From Sporosarcina koreensis (GTDB taxonomy: Bacteria > Bacillota > Bacilli > Bacillales_A > Planococcaceae), in contig NZ_LN651337.1 in assembly GCF_000826145.2 (NCBI RefSeq), positions 375,774 through 439,773 on the forward strand: a DNA stretch of 64,000 bases. The letters run 5' to 3'. The notes under the pieces are model-generated. The model ran no database searches. It was not told the DNA's origin and worked only from the letters and a program-made list of their open reading frames with translations. This document shows, piece after piece, positions 37,820-46,848 of this stretch. Both the position numbers and the translations under genes were made by a program. The stretch's first letter is position 1; every line of letters begins with the position of its first letter.

Positions 37820-38461
37820 ATGCCTGATTTGCTGATTATTGCGTTACGTACCGTCTTTTTATATGCGCTTATCGTTCTGGTTTTGCGGCTGATGGGGAAG
37901 CGGGAAGTCGGAGAGCTGAGTGTCATCGATATAGTCGTTTTCGTCATTATCGCGGAGGTCGCTGCCTTTGCACTGGATTCCCCAGAGGAAAAACTCATCA
38001 ATTCCATTCTGCCTATGCTCGTCTTACTGCTGATTCAATTCGGGTCTTCCTATATCTCTTTGAAAAACAAAAAGTTCCGGGACGTGGTCGATGGGGATCC
38101 GTCTGTCTTGATCCGGGATGGGGTCATCCAGGAAGAGGAGATGCGGAAGCAGCGCTACAACCTGGATGACCTGTTCCAGCAGCTGCGTGAACAGCAGATC
38201 GGCTCGGTGTACGAAGTCGACTATGCGTATTTGGAACCGTCCGGAAACCTTTCCGTATTCAAAAAAGGTGAGACCAAACCTGTCCTGCCGCTCATATTGG
38301 ACGGGGACATCGACCGCCAGCACCTCGGCATCTATGAGAAAAGCGAGGACTGGCTGCTTGATGAACTGAAACAGAAAGGAATCACCGATCCCGCGCAAGT
38401 GTTCTACTGTGCCCTGGAAGGGAATGATTTCAGAGTCCAGCTGAAGAAAGATTACCTCTGA
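37820..38461 (+). CDS. yrbG: DUF421/YetF-family membrane protein (YrbG)
   Basis: 213 residues: three N-terminal membrane helices (IIALRTVFLYALIVLVLRLM, SVIDIVVFVIIAEVAAFAL, SILPMLVLLLIQFGSSYISL), then the soluble YetF-type domain with GDPSVLIRDGVIQEEEMRKQ and LDDLFQQLREQQIGSVYEVD. Matches YrbG of B. subtilis in family and place; function unknown. Its last ten bases overlap the 3' end of the convergent spoVB. Confidence 0.88.
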   Translation: MPDLLIIALRTVFLYALIVLVLRLMGKREVGELSVIDIVVFVIIAEVAAFALDSPEEKLINSILPMLVLLLIQFGSSYISLKNKKFRDVVDGDPSVLIRDGVIQEEEMRKQRYNLDDLFQQLREQQIGSVYEVDYAYLEPSGNLSVFKKGETKPVLPLILDGDIDRQHLGIYEKSEDWLLDELKQKGITDPAQVFYCALEGNDFRVQLKKDYL

Positions 38462-39972
38462 CGCACGGCAAGTTTCCGGAAATGCCTGAAGTCCTCCCCG
38501 CGGATCTGTCCGGTGAAGAACAGGACGACCGCCAGGAACAGGGCAGTGATGCTGCAATCCGCGATCAGGCCGTACCCGCCGGTCGGGATGAAGATCGGAC
38601 GCAGCACCGCTGTGATGATAAACGATGCATACGGCAGGACGAACATCGTGAAGCCGGTGGCGGTCTTCCGGTTCCTGCGCAGCGTTGCGATATGCAGGAA
38701 GGACGTGATGAGGACGCCGAAACCGATCGCCACGATGGCACCGGTCTCCTGGAGTCCGGGCTGGGACGCCAGGACAAACATGACGAGAAGCTTGGCAATC
38801 CCGCCATACACGGAATTCATCATCGCGGCTTTCGCTTCATCTGTCGCCTGCAAAATCGAGAACAGAGGGCTCTGAATGTAATAAAAGAAGAAGATCGGCG
38901 CAAGCACCACCATATACGAGGCCCCCTGTTTGACGTGGAACAGCGTCTCGGCCATCTCCTTGCCATGAACGAAGAAGACAGCTGCTGCAAATGCACCGGT
39001 CAGAGCCGATAACCGCAGAGACAAGTGGATGCGCTCCTGCAGTTTCTTGATATTTCCAGCCGCCGACGCACCGCTCACCGCGGGTACGAGTACGACGGAC
39101 AGCGCATATGGTATGAACTGCGGGAACAGCAGCAGCGGGATGAGCACGCCGGAGATGACTCCGTACAGTGATGTTGCGGCTGCCGCCGTCAGACCGGACA
39201 CAGCGAGCGCACGGATGAAGATGATCGGCTCGAGGAACCAGGTGAAACTGCCGAACAACCGGCTGCCTGAAGAAGGCAGGGCGACCGCAAGCAAAGGGTT
39301 CACCGGATACAGTCCGTCTTTCGACTGCAGGGATGCAGTCTTTTTTTGCTGTTTCTTGAACTTGATCCACAAATAGAGGACCGACACGGCTTCTGCAAGA
39401 AGAGTGATGCCCATCGCATATGCAGCATTCAGGGCAATACTGCCGTCAGTCAGGAAGTACGGCAGCATCCAGGTGATGAGCCCGATGCGGACGATCTGCT
39501 CGATCACCTGACTCCAGGCTGTCTCTTCCAGCCTGGCAATCCCCTGGAAATAACCGCGGATGATTCCGCCGACCGCCGCGATCGGCACGATGGCGATGCC
39601 TACAAATAACGTAACGGATGCCGCCGGATTGCCAAGGAGGGTATCCGACAGGAACGGGACAAACAAGATGGACAGCGGCAGGAAGATAAGTCCGGTGATG
39701 ATTGTTAGAAGCACGGAAGATCGCATCACTTGTGCAAAGCGGGCGGATTGCCCTTTTGCCGTCAGCTCGGCGATCACCTTTGCAATGGCGATCGGGATCC
39801 CCAGCTGTACAAGAGACAGGAAGAAGATGAACGCCGGGTAAGCAGTCATATAGACACCGACCGCCTCTTCGCCGGCCACCCGCATGAACTGGATGCGGTA
39901 TACAAAACCGAGCAATTTCGTCATAAAAACGGCGAAGGTCAAGATCACCGTTCCGCGGATAAATGAGGACAT
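38452..39972 (-). CDS. spoVB: SpoVB-like lipid flippase (MATE/Mvin-Wzx superfamily)
   Basis: 506 residues from ATG 39972, eight bases after AAGGAGA; the frame is open to 40002. About 14 membrane segments. The N-terminus FIRGTVILTFAVFMTKLLGF is typical of SpoVB/MurJ-type exporters (polysaccharide biosynthesis family). B. subtilis SpoVB is needed for spore cortex peptidoglycan, probably by flipping lipid II. Transcribed against yrbG and divergent from comN, the same arrangement as in B. subtilis. Confidence 0.88.
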   Translation of the reverse strand: MSSFIRGTVILTFAVFMTKLLGFVYRIQFMRVAGEEAVGVYMTAYPAFIFFLSLVQLGIPIAIAKVIAELTAKGQSARFAQVMRSSVLLTIITGLIFLPLSILFVPFLSDTLLGNPAASVTLFVGIAIVPIAAVGGIIRGYFQGIARLEETAWSQVIEQIVRIGLITWMLPYFLTDGSIALNAAYAMGITLLAEAVSVLYLWIKFKKQQKKTASLQSKDGLYPVNPLLAVALPSSGSRLFGSFTWFLEPIIFIRALAVSGLTAAAATSLYGVISGVLIPLLLFPQFIPYALSVVLVPAVSGASAAGNIKKLQERIHLSLRLSALTGAFAAAVFFVHGKEMAETLFHVKQGASYMVVLAPIFFFYYIQSPLFSILQATDEAKAAMMNSVYGGIAKLLVMFVLASQPGLQETGAIVAIGFGVLITSFLHIATLRRNRKTATGFTMFVLPYASFIITAVLRPIFIPTGGYGLIADCSITALFLAVVLFFTGQIRGEDFRHFRKLAVRQR

Positions 39973-40071
39973 TGAAAACATCTCCTTCTCAAGTCGAGCC
40001 AATTCATATACACTACTTGTATGCGGTACATACTGTATTTACAACTTCGCTAGAAGAAGGGATGACTGCGA

Positions 40072-40389
40072 GTGGAGATCAAATACGAAGACTTATTCAA
40101 CCACGTCCGTCCTGCAGTGGAGAGCAAACGGGAAGAATTCCATTTCTACGGCTACAGAACGGTGACCGATGCGGATATCTGGAAGTACTGCGTGCAGAAG
40201 AAATGGCGCAAGCGGATTATCGGTGAAATGCGCACCCACGAGATCATCAACGGCGTCATGGAATTGACACCGGCGGAATATATGACCTACACGCAGATCG
40301 AGGAGCAGCGTTCATCCGACTGGTTCTCCGACCTGAACAGCGAGGAACTGCAGCTGCTGCTGGCTCCCAGAAAGGACAAACAGAACTAG
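40072..40389 (+). CDS. comN: Post-transcriptional regulator ComN
   Basis: 105 residues, GTG start. ComN/YrzD-family features: YEDLFNHVRPAVESKREEFH, YRTVTDADIWKYCVQKKWRK and the FSDLNSEELQLLL end. In B. subtilis ComN promotes comE mRNA use at division sites in competence. Ribosome site weak (GAAGGGA about nine bases up). Position between spoVB and secDF matches. Confidence 0.85.
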   Translation: MEIKYEDLFNHVRPAVESKREEFHFYGYRTVTDADIWKYCVQKKWRKRIIGEMRTHEIINGVMELTPAEYMTYTQIEEQRSSDWFSDLNSEELQLLLAPRKDKQN

Positions 40390-40406
40390 TAAACTTCCAT
40401 TTAGAT

Positions 40407-40435
40407 TTGACACGGCGCGGGCACTGTCTCATAAT
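40407..40435 (+). promoter_or_regulatory. Sigma-A promoter of secDF
   Basis: TTGACA (40407-40412), 17-bp spacer, CATAAT (40430-40435), about 70 bases before the secDF ATG. Confidence 0.75.
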
Positions 40436-40505
40436 TGTTTTGTTGATGTTTCTTACGTACATACCAAAGCACGACCGCTTCACGGATAGAGGGGGAAAAC
40501 GGATC

Positions 40506-42782
40506 ATGAAGAAAAGAGGACGGATCGTCGCCTTCCTGTTGCTGATCGTCATTTTTGCAGCAACGATCGGCGGAACGGCGAATCCGATATTGAACAATGT
40601 AAAACTCGGTCTCGACCTGCAGGGCGGATTCGAAGTCCTGTACGAGGTCCAGCCGCTGAAGACTGGGGATCACAACCAGAAAATCACGGAAGACGTTGTC
40701 GCGGACACAGCGAAAGCGCTCCGCAACCGGATCGACGTACTTGGTGTCAGTGAGCCGAGCATCCAGATCGAATCGAACAACCGGATCCGTGTCCAGCTTG
40801 CCGGCGTCGAAGACCAGCAGAAGGCACGGGAACTGCTGTCCACACAGGCCAACCTGACATTCCGGGATGCGGATGACAAACTGCTTCTCGACGGGAACGA
40901 CCTGAAAGCCGGCAAAGCGAAAGCGAACTTCGGCGAGAACGGCAACCCGGTCGTCACATTGGAAATGAAAGACCCTTCCAAGTTTGCGGAAGTCACATCG
41001 GAAGTCGCAGCCAAAGCACCGGAGAACGTCATGGTCATCTGGCTCGATTTTGAAGAAGGAAAAGATTCCTATAAGGAAGAGATGAAAAAACCGGACCCGC
41101 GGTTCATATCTGCACCGTCCGTCCGTCAGACCATCAATTCCTCGAATGTTGAAATCTCCGGCAGCTTCACCGTCGAAGAGACGAAAGATCTTGCCGGTAT
41201 TCTGAACGCCGGAGCACTTCCGGTCCATCTGGAAGAGATGTACTCGACTTCCGTCGGAGCACAATTCGGGGAACAGGCACTTAAACAGACTGTCACAGCA
41301 GGTATCGTCGGTATTTCCGCGATCTTCCTGTTCATGCTGTTCTATTACCGGCTGCCCGGACTGGTCGCAGTCATCACACTTTCGGTCTACGTCTACCTGA
41401 TCATGGTCGTCTTTACGGCCATCAACGGGGTGCTGACACTGCCGGGTATCGCAGCCCTGCTGCTCGGAGTCGGTATGGCCGTCGATGCGAATATCATCAC
41501 CTATGAGCGCATCAAAGAGGAACTGAGGATTGGAAACTCCATCAAGACGGCGTTTACCAAAGGTGCGAAGGAGTCTTTCACGGCAATCCTTGACGCCAAC
41601 GTCACGACACTCCTGGCCGCTGTCGTCCTGTTCATCTTCGGGACAAGCTCGGTCAAAGGATTCGCGACGATGCTCATCATCAGTATCGCAGTCAGCTTCA
41701 TCACAGCAGTATGGGGGGCGCGGCTGCTGCTCGGCCTGCTCGTCCAAAGCGGCCTGTTCGACGGGAAGACCAGCTGGTTCGGTGTCTCGAAGAAACGGGT
41801 CCATCCGGCGGGCGAACATATGGACACGCTCGATCTGACGACGAAATTCGACCGTTTCGACTTCGTCCATACACGCAAGCGTTTCTACACATTGTCCATC
41901 GTCCTGCTGATTGCCGGTGCAATCATTCTCGGCATTTTCAAGCTGAACCTCGGGATCGACTTCTCGAGCGGTACGCGTGCTGAGATTTTGGCGGACCATG
42001 CAATCACGAAACAGGAAGTCAGCACTTACTTGGAAGACATCGGACATCCGAGCGATGATATTGTCATTTCTGGTGACAAGAACAATATCGGGGTCGCCCG
42101 GTACAAAGAAGACTTCAGCCAAGAGGAAATCAACAGCCTGAAAGCGCAAGTCGCCGAGAAATACGGCGCAGAGCCGAACGTGTCGACCGTATCACCGACA
42201 ATCGGGAAGGAACTCGTGAAAAACGCTATCAAAGCCCTCGCCATCGCAGCGCTCGGCATTATCATCTATGTCGCATTCCGCTTTGAATGGCGAATGGGTG
42301 TCGCTTCTATTCTGGGTCTGCTGCACGATGCGTTCTTCATGATCGCGATCTTCAGCATCCTGCGTCTCGAGGTGGATATTACTTTCATCGCTGCAGTCCT
42401 GACGATCGTCGGGTATTCCATCAACGATACGATCGTCACGTTCGACCGGATCAGGGAGAACATGCACAAGATCGGTCATCTTGACAACGAGAAAGAACTG
42501 GCGGATATCATCAACAAATCACTCCGTCAGACACTCGGCCGTTCGGTCAACACTGTGCTGACCGTGCTGATCGTCGTCGTTGCCCTGCTCGCACTCGGTG
42601 CACCGTCGATCCGGCCATTCTCGATTGCGCTGCTGATCGGTCTCATCGCCGGTACGTATTCGTCAATCTACATCTCCGCACAGCTTTGGTACGATATGAA
42701 AAAGCGGCAGATCAAGAAAACAGGCAAGCTGAAAACAGTCAAAGAGAAGAAACAATGGGGATCCGACGAACCGGTCGTCTGA
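40506..42782 (+). CDS. secDF: Fused protein-export membrane protein SecDF
   Basis: 758 residues from ATG 40506 after GAGGGGGA; the frame is open to 40407, but that overlaps the promoter. SecD half: first helix, D1 motif VKLGLDLQGGFEVLYEV, periplasmic-type P1 domain, then five helices starting LKQTVTAGIVGISAIFLFML. SecF half from ~465: FKLNLGIDFSSGTRAEI and GYSINDTIVTFDRIRENMH. Uses the proton gradient to aid late export through SecYEG. Single-chain SecDF is typical of Bacillus relatives. Confidence 0.97.
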   Translation: MKKRGRIVAFLLLIVIFAATIGGTANPILNNVKLGLDLQGGFEVLYEVQPLKTGDHNQKITEDVVADTAKALRNRIDVLGVSEPSIQIESNNRIRVQLAGVEDQQKARELLSTQANLTFRDADDKLLLDGNDLKAGKAKANFGENGNPVVTLEMKDPSKFAEVTSEVAAKAPENVMVIWLDFEEGKDSYKEEMKKPDPRFISAPSVRQTINSSNVEISGSFTVEETKDLAGILNAGALPVHLEEMYSTSVGAQFGEQALKQTVTAGIVGISAIFLFMLFYYRLPGLVAVITLSVYVYLIMVVFTAINGVLTLPGIAALLLGVGMAVDANIITYERIKEELRIGNSIKTAFTKGAKESFTAILDANVTTLLAAVVLFIFGTSSVKGFATMLIISIAVSFITAVWGARLLLGLLVQSGLFDGKTSWFGVSKKRVHPAGEHMDTLDLTTKFDRFDFVHTRKRFYTLSIVLLIAGAIILGIFKLNLGIDFSSGTRAEILADHAITKQEVSTYLEDIGHPSDDIVISGDKNNIGVARYKEDFSQEEINSLKAQVAEKYGAEPNVSTVSPTIGKELVKNAIKALAIAALGIIIYVAFRFEWRMGVASILGLLHDAFFMIAIFSILRLEVDITFIAAVLTIVGYSINDTIVTFDRIRENMHKIGHLDNEKELADIINKSLRQTLGRSVNTVLTVLIVVVALLALGAPSIRPFSIALLIGLIAGTYSSIYISAQLWYDMKKRQIKKTGKLKTVKEKKQWGSDEPVV

Positions 42783-42802
42783 TTTGTTTCAAGAGCTTTC
42801 TG

Positions 42803-42831
42803 AACAGGTATACTCAGGTATACCTGTTTTT
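42803..42831 (+). terminator. Rho-independent terminator after secDF
   Basis: AACAGGTATA (42803-42812) pairs with TATACCTGTT (42819-42828) across a 6-base loop, then T residues. Confidence 0.85.
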
Positions 42832-42888
42832 CTATGCCGTCCCGCCACAATGCGGCGGGCCAGGCCAGTACAAAAGGAGTTGAGACGG

Positions 42889-43233
42889 ATGAAGTCGCAA
42901 TGGATGCTGATCGTCGGATTATTGGCCGCTATCATAATTGCCGTATTTGCAGTATTCAACGTCGGGAAAGTCCCCGTCGATTATGTCTTCGGCGAAGCAC
43001 ATTGGCCGCTCGTGCTCGTGATACTAGGGTCTGCGCTGCTCGGCGCCCTCGTGAGCGGACTCTTCGCCGTGTTCCGGACAGTCCGCACACGTCGCGAATT
43101 GAAAGTACTGCAGCGGCAGATCACCGAAAAGGAAGGCATCATCGCCGACCAGCAGAACGAGATCGCCATGCTGCAGAAGTCACCGGAGCTTGCGAATGAA
43201 ATCATGACCGATGAGTATGACGCAAAACAATGA
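42889..43233 (+). CDS. lapA: LapA/DUF1049-family membrane protein (YrvD)
   Basis: 114 residues from ATG 42889, after AAGGAGTTGAGA. Two membrane helices (LIVGLLAAIIIAVFAVFNVG and LVLVILGSALLGALVSGLFA) and a C-terminal coiled coil (~70-105). Family named after E. coli LapA; its role in a Gram-positive is unknown. Position before recJ matches B. subtilis yrvD. Confidence 0.85.
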   Translation: MKSQWMLIVGLLAAIIIAVFAVFNVGKVPVDYVFGEAHWPLVLVILGSALLGALVSGLFAVFRTVRTRRELKVLQRQITEKEGIIADQQNEIAMLQKSPELANEIMTDEYDAKQ

Positions 43234-43240
43234 AGAACAG

Positions 43241-43285
43241 CACCGCCAGTATGGATACTTGTTATCCATGCTGGCGGTGTTTTTA
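43241..43285 (+). terminator. Rho-independent terminator after lapA
   Basis: A 17-bp stem: CACCGCCAGTATGGATA with TATCCATGCTGGCGGTG, five-base loop, then TTTTT. Confidence 0.93.
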
Positions 43286-43541
43286 TAGGCTCGTACAACA
43301 GCCGGTCAGCGGAGTATGGGGATTCTGTCAGCTGGATCATCCAGTACGCAGCAATGTCTCTTCCAATTATGAGCCTGTGAAAGGCGCATATTCCCGCCAG
43401 TCTGCAGCTGAAGAAAAATGCGGAGCGGAGCGAAGCCGGCAAGCCAGCTCTTGACTTGCTGCCTTTTCACGCGTCTCAGGGGAGTATGTGTCTGATGTTG
43501 CACCGCGGGCATGGGGCCGGGGCGGCCTTGTATTTGTGAAG
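43286..43541. other. Intergenic stretch without recognisable features
   Basis: About 250 bases between the lapA terminator and the word array. Short open frames on both strands have no ribosome sites or recognisable protein sequence. I see no RNA gene here. Confidence 0.5.
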
Positions 43542-43691
43542 TTATGAGCGCTTTCGCATGGTTTATGAGCGGAATTGCGAGTTTATGATCACTTTTCAGG
43601 TTTTATGATCACTTTCGGTGATTTATGAGCAGAATCGAGGAGTTATGATCACTTTCAGAGATTAATGAGCGGTTCACCCGGTTAATGAGCA
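43542..43691. repeat. Intergenic 20-bp-pitch word array (copy B, inverted)
   Basis: Eight words in the opposite orientation to copies A and C: T(T/A)ATGA(T/G)C with the ATGA core starting at 43544, 43565, 43585, 43605, 43625, 43645, 43665 and 43685, spacing 21 then 20 six times. Variants in order: GAGC, GAGC, GATC, GATC, GAGC, GATC, GAGC, GAGC. GATC words are followed by ACTTT, as expected for the reverse complement of AAAGT-GATC. Lies 130 bases upstream of recJ. Confidence 0.85.
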
Positions 43692-43793
43692 CTTGCCCCT
43701 TATTTCAATCACGTTTCTGCTGCTCCTCCGCCGGTTGCGAGGAGAATCCTTTCCTTTTCCGTCGCAATCCTTTCGGAAATCGGCAAACCCCTG

Positions 43794-43799
43794 TATAAT
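43794..43799 (+). promoter_or_regulatory. Possible -10 box for recJ
   Basis: A consensus TATAAT at 43794-43799, 25 bases before the recJ start codon. No good -35 hexamer at 16-18 bp is visible. Confidence 0.4.
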
Positions 43800-43823
43800 T
43801 GCGGAAGAGGAAGTGACTGCACA

Positions 43824-46175
43824 GTGATACGTTCAAACAAACAATGGAAAATACATAGACCTGATGGAACTGCGGTGGAAACGTTGATGGACGAGCTGAA
43901 GATTCCGTCCATGCATGCGAAAATCCTGGTGTCACGGGGATTCACGAATCCCGCTGAAGTGAAAGAATTCCTGTCGGCAGATGCCGGTGTGCTGCACGAT
44001 CCGTTCCTGCTGCATGACATGGATAAGGCGGTTGCGCGCATTAAACAGGCGATTGCTGACGGTGAGCACATCGTCGTCTATGGCGACTACGATGCGGACG
44101 GCGTTACAAGTGTATCCGTCCTGACGACGGCGCTCGAGCGGCTCGGTGCGGATGTTTCATTCGTCATCCCGAACCGGTTCTCCCATGGCTACGGGCCGAA
44201 CAGCGGATTGTTCCAGGAAATCGCCGACCTTGGTGCATCGCTCATCATCACTGTCGATAATGGAGTATCCGGTATCGAGCAGGCGGCCTACGCCAAGTCG
44301 ATCGGGCTCGATCTGATCATCACGGACCACCACGAAATCGGCGAGACGCTGCCGGAAGCGGACGCGGTCATCCATCCGCGGCATCCGGACGGCCACTATC
44401 CGTTCGGCGAACTCGCAGGGGTCGGTGTCGCCTTCAAACTGGCCACCGCGCTGCTCGGTGAAGCGCCGCTCGACTTGCTGGAATTCGCAGCCATCGGCAC
44501 TGTCGCTGATCTTGTGCCGCTGCTGGATGAAAACCGGTACTTCGTCAAAGAAGGCATCCGGCGACTCCGCATGTCCAGCCGCCCGGGCATCCAGGCACTT
44601 GCCAAAGCAGGCGGCACGGAACTAAGGCAGTTCACCGAAGAAACGCTCGGCTTCATGGTCGGCCCCCGGCTGAACGCTCCAGGCCGGCTCGGTGATGCGG
44701 ATGCAGCGGTCGATCTGCTGAAAGCGGACGAGCCAACTGTCGCTGCGGGGATCGCCGCGGAACTCGATCGGCTGAACAAAGAACGGCAGGCGCTCGTCAA
44801 CGGCATCACACAGGAAGCGCTCGCCATGGTCGAAGCCGAGTATGGAAACGATATCCCCCATGTATTCGTCCTGGCCAAAGAAGGGTGGAATCCAGGGGTC
44901 ATCGGGATCGTCTCTTCCCGGATCACAGAGAAGTTCCACCGGCCGTCGATCATCCTGTCGATCGATCCCGAAGCGGGGACAGCAAAAGGATCCGCCCGCA
45001 GTGTCGAAGGTTTTGACATGTACCAGGGACTTGCAAAGAACCGGGACATCCTTCCTCATTTCGGCGGCCATCAAATGGCGGCGGGCATGACACTGAAACT
45101 GGAGGATGTCGATACGCTCCGCAACCAGCTGAACCGGCAGGCAGCGGACATGCTGACAGACGAGCAGCTGACCGCTACGGTCTCGATCGATGTGCCGCTG
45201 ACGATCGGCGAGATCGAAGTCGGTGTCCTCGAATCACTGGAACAGCTGCGTCCGTTCGGCATGTCGTTCCCGAAACCGGTCTATATGATCGAGAACACAT
45301 CGGTCGCTTCCATACGGAAGATCGGCGCAGCGAAAAACCATCTGAAACTCGAACTGGAGGACGGCGGGCACAAGCTCGACGCCATCGGTTTCAGCCAGGG
45401 CCCGCTTGCGGATGAAATGACCCACGGCATGTCGCTCAATGTTATCGGCGACCTGCAGGTCAATGAATGGAATAACTTCAAAAAACCGCAGATTCTCATT
45501 GAAGACATACGTTCCGAGGAGCGGCAGGTATTCGATTTGCGGGGTATCCGGGATCCGCAGCGCTGGGTCGGTACAATCCCGAAAGAGAAAGTTCTGTATG
45601 TCGCGTTCCAGCCGAATACGAAAACATATTTCGCGCCGTTCCTCCCCGATGCCGATATTCGTATGGCGGAAGACTGCACGGGAGACGCGGCTGTCGAAAG
45701 TCTGGTCCTGCTCGACATACCGGACCAGCAGCGGCAGCTCGAACAGCTGATGACCCTGTTCAGTCCGGGCAGGATCTACGCGCATTTCTATGCACCGGAA
45801 TCACGGTATTTCGACGGGATTCCGAGCCGGCAGGAGTTCGGCTGGTATTTCACGTTCCTGAAAAAACGGGGGACTTTTGATATCCGCAACCAGGGTGGGC
45901 AGCTCGCGAAGCACAAAGGTTGGAAAATCGACACGATTTATTTCATGTCGAAAGTGTTTTTTGAACTTGGATTTGTTAAGATAGAGAATGGTGCTGTCAT
46001 CGCCGAACCGGCAGCAGGCAAACGTGACCTTGCAGAAGCGCCAGCCTACAAGGAACGGCAGCAGCAGATCGAAATGGAAGAACGGCTTCTTTACGCCCCT
46101 TACCATGAACTGAAACAATGGTTCCAACAGGTGCAGCAAGTGCAGGCCGTCGAGGAGGAAACAGTATGGACTTGA
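43824..46175 (+). CDS. recJ: Single-stranded-DNA exonuclease RecJ
   Basis: 783 residues, GTG start after AGAGGAAGTGA. DHH-family motifs: [20 protein letters not shown] (motif I), [10 protein letters not shown] (II), [14 protein letters not shown] (III) and [15 protein letters not shown] in the DHHA1 domain. The long C-terminal RecJ extension found in Bacillus is present. 5'-3' exonuclease in recombination and repair. Ends inside the apt start (10-base overlap). Confidence 0.96.
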   Translation: MIRSNKQWKIHRPDGTAVETLMDELKIPSMHAKILVSRGFTNPAEVKEFLSADAGVLHDPFLLHDMDKAVARIKQAIADGEHIVVYGDYDADGVTSVSVLTTALERLGADVSFVIPNRFSHGYGPNSGLFQEIADLGASLIITVDNGVSGIEQAAYAKSIGLDLIITDHHEIGETLPEADAVIHPRHPDGHYPFGELAGVGVAFKLATALLGEAPLDLLEFAAIGTVADLVPLLDENRYFVKEGIRRLRMSSRPGIQALAKAGGTELRQFTEETLGFMVGPRLNAPGRLGDADAAVDLLKADEPTVAAGIAAELDRLNKERQALVNGITQEALAMVEAEYGNDIPHVFVLAKEGWNPGVIGIVSSRITEKFHRPSIILSIDPEAGTAKGSARSVEGFDMYQGLAKNRDILPHFGGHQMAAGMTLKLEDVDTLRNQLNRQAADMLTDEQLTATVSIDVPLTIGEIEVGVLESLEQLRPFGMSFPKPVYMIENTSVASIRKIGAAKNHLKLELEDGGHKLDAIGFSQGPLADEMTHGMSLNVIGDLQVNEWNNFKKPQILIEDIRSEERQVFDLRGIRDPQRWVGTIPKEKVLYVAFQPNTKTYFAPFLPDADIRMAEDCTGDAAVESLVLLDIPDQQRQLEQLMTLFSPGRIYAHFYAPESRYFDGIPSRQEFGWYFTFLKKRGTFDIRNQGGQLAKHKGWKIDTIYFMSKVFFELGFVKIENGAVIAEPAAGKRDLAEAPAYKERQQQIEMEERLLYAPYHELKQWFQQVQQVQAVEEETVWT

Positions 46176-46678
46176 AACAGTATGTAACAGTAGTGCCGGA
46201 CTATCCGAAAGAAGGAATCAGCTTCAAAGACATTACGACCATCATGGATAACGGCGAAGCCTATAAATATGCGACGGATCAGATTGTCGAATATGCCAAA
46301 GAAGTCGGCGCCGAGCTCATCGTCGGCCCGGAAGCACGCGGATTCATCATCGGCTGCCCGGTCGCGTATGCGCTCGAAATCGGGTTTGCCCCTGTCCGGA
46401 AGCCGGGCAAACTGCCGCGCGAAACGATTGCTGTTGACTATGATCTCGAGTACGGTGTCGATCAGCTGACAATTCATAAAGATGCCATCAAGCCCGGACA
46501 GCGGGTGCTGATCGTCGACGATCTGCTGGCAACCGGCGGAACTGTAGGCGCCACAGTTGAACTTGTTGAAAAACTGGGCGGTGTTGTCGCAGGCTGCGCG
46601 TTCCTGATTGAGCTTTCCTATTTGGATGGCCGCAGAAAGCTGGATAACTATAACATTCGTGCACTGATGACATACTGA
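46166..46678 (+). CDS. apt: Adenine phosphoribosyltransferase
   Basis: 170 residues from ATG 46166, with GAGGAGGA upstream inside recJ. PRPP-binding motif [20 protein letters not shown] and [20 protein letters not shown]. Salvages adenine to AMP. The overlap with recJ implies coupled translation. Confidence 0.97.
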   Translation: MDLKQYVTVVPDYPKEGISFKDITTIMDNGEAYKYATDQIVEYAKEVGAELIVGPEARGFIIGCPVAYALEIGFAPVRKPGKLPRETIAVDYDLEYGVDQLTIHKDAIKPGQRVLIVDDLLATGGTVGATVELVEKLGGVVAGCAFLIELSYLDGRRKLDNYNIRALMTY

Positions 46679-46683
46679 CCGGA

Positions 46684-46714
46684 TTCCTCCGCTGCCCGCA
46701 GCGGGGGGATTTTT
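46684..46714 (+). terminator. Rho-independent terminator after apt
   Basis: CCTCCGCTG (46686-46694) pairs with CAGCGGGGG (46699-46707) across CCCG, then ATTTTT. Confidence 0.83.
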
Positions 46715-46773
46715 GCTAGGCCGCAAGTCGTCAAGTTTCTGTCACATACATATTTTTTGGACAAATTCATTTC

Positions 46774-46803
46774 TTTACAAAACTTCTGTTTTCACCATAC
46801 AAT
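46774..46803 (+). promoter_or_regulatory. Sigma-A promoter of relA
   Basis: TTTACA (46774-46779), 18-bp spacer, TACAAT (46798-46803), 45 bases before the relA start. Confidence 0.65.
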
Positions 46804-46848
46804 AGAGATATGATTCTTTTTTCGATAATGGCCGAAAGGGGTGGGAGA

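Noticed and set aside
40401..42149. 582-codon open frame antisense to secDF
   Set aside because: Shadow of the GC-rich codon pattern of secDF; Asp/Arg/Cys-rich, no motif, no start signal.
43230..43512. Small open frames between lapA and array B
   Set aside because: They start inside the lapA terminator or lack any start signal; composition is not protein-like.
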